From contig NZ_VMSG01000006.1 in assembly GCF_007713465.1 (NCBI RefSeq), positions 124,001-188,000 of the forward strand: 64,000 bases of DNA. The letters run 5' to 3'. Each line of letters opens with the position of its first letter. Positions within the stretch are counted from its first letter, which is position 1. The notes under the pieces are model-generated. The model saw only the letters and a list, made by a program, of their open reading frames with translations. It searched no databases and was not told the DNA's origin. Positions 63,954 through 64,000 of this stretch are shown in pieces. Source of the stretch: Pseudomonas sp. H3(2019) (GTDB taxonomy: Bacteria; Pseudomonadota; Gammaproteobacteria; Pseudomonadales; Pseudomonadaceae). The translations under genes and the position numbers were made by a program.

Positions 63954-64000
63954 TTTGATGCGGCCATAATCGTGAATATGCCTGAACGAGACCTTGCCAT

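Noticed and set aside
63972-64000. Start of RNase G at the right edge (GTG 63972 or ATG 63978)
   Set aside because: The few visible codons do not match the RNase G N terminus that I know, and no ribosome binding site stands out, so no gene is called.

Overview
The window reads as chromosomal backbone of a fluorescent Pseudomonas, probably of the P. fluorescens group. The reasons are the GC-rich coding bias, the dense REP hairpins, and the gene content: an AmpD/AmpE pair beside nadC, the piuA/piuC iron locus, speC, a multi-DppA dipeptide system with an OprD-type porin, RoxS/RoxR, gatCAB and mreBCD-maf. From memory, these blocks follow the order of the P. aeruginosa PAO1 region from about PA4478 (maf) to PA4524 (nadC). 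Blocks not found there in PAO1 are interleaved: fruR-fruBKA with tatD, an OpuC-type osmolyte ABC transporter, prfC, a galactarate/glucarate operon, and a small operon with a LexA box.

Layout. 1-5.7 kb: the start of an exported protein, a DUF6388-type protein, nadC, ampD-ampE (cell-wall recycling and beta-lactamase signalling) and a chemoreceptor. 5.7-13.4 kb: tatD and fruR face the complete fructose PTS operon fruB-fruK-fruA, with a FruR/Cra operator between them. 13.4-20.1 kb: iron uptake, made of a PepSY/flavodoxin/reductase fusion, a TonB-dependent siderophore receptor, PiuC and a Sel1-repeat protein. 20.1-21.7 kb: speC with a possible attenuator leader. 21.7-25.2 kb: opuC-type ABC transporter. 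25.6-27.7 kb: prfC and a small exported acidic protein. 27.8-40.4 kb: dipeptide uptake, with four DppA paralogues, an OpdP-like porin and dppBCDF, all on the minus strand. 40.6-45.2 kb: a SIMPL protein, the redox two-component system roxS-roxR and an SbmA/YddA-like ABC exporter.

45.3-54.1 kb is the most accessory part. A FadR-family regulator is followed by a three-gene minus-strand operon whose first gene encodes a protein with a zinc-phospholipase-C-like motif. That operon is driven by a good sigma-70 promoter overlapped by a LexA box whose 16-bp core equals the E. coli consensus. Divergent to it lies the galactarate/glucarate pathway (kdgD, a 2,5-dioxovalerate dehydrogenase, a GudP-like transporter and garD), with a separate palindromic operator on its own promoter. 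The SOS-controlled phospholipase-like operon is the strongest candidate for an undescribed system here.

54.2-64 kb: an AEC transporter, a Na+/Ca2+ antiporter, an RlpA-like lipoprotein, gatC-gatA-gatB (tRNA amidotransferase), mreB-mreC-mreD (rod shape) and maf. A 264-bp foldback element with 24-bp terminal inverted repeats and flanking TA dinucleotides sits between mreD and maf.

No rRNA, tRNA, CRISPR array, complete insertion sequence or prophage was seen. All family assignments come from reading the sequence and recalled family knowledge; no database search was run.
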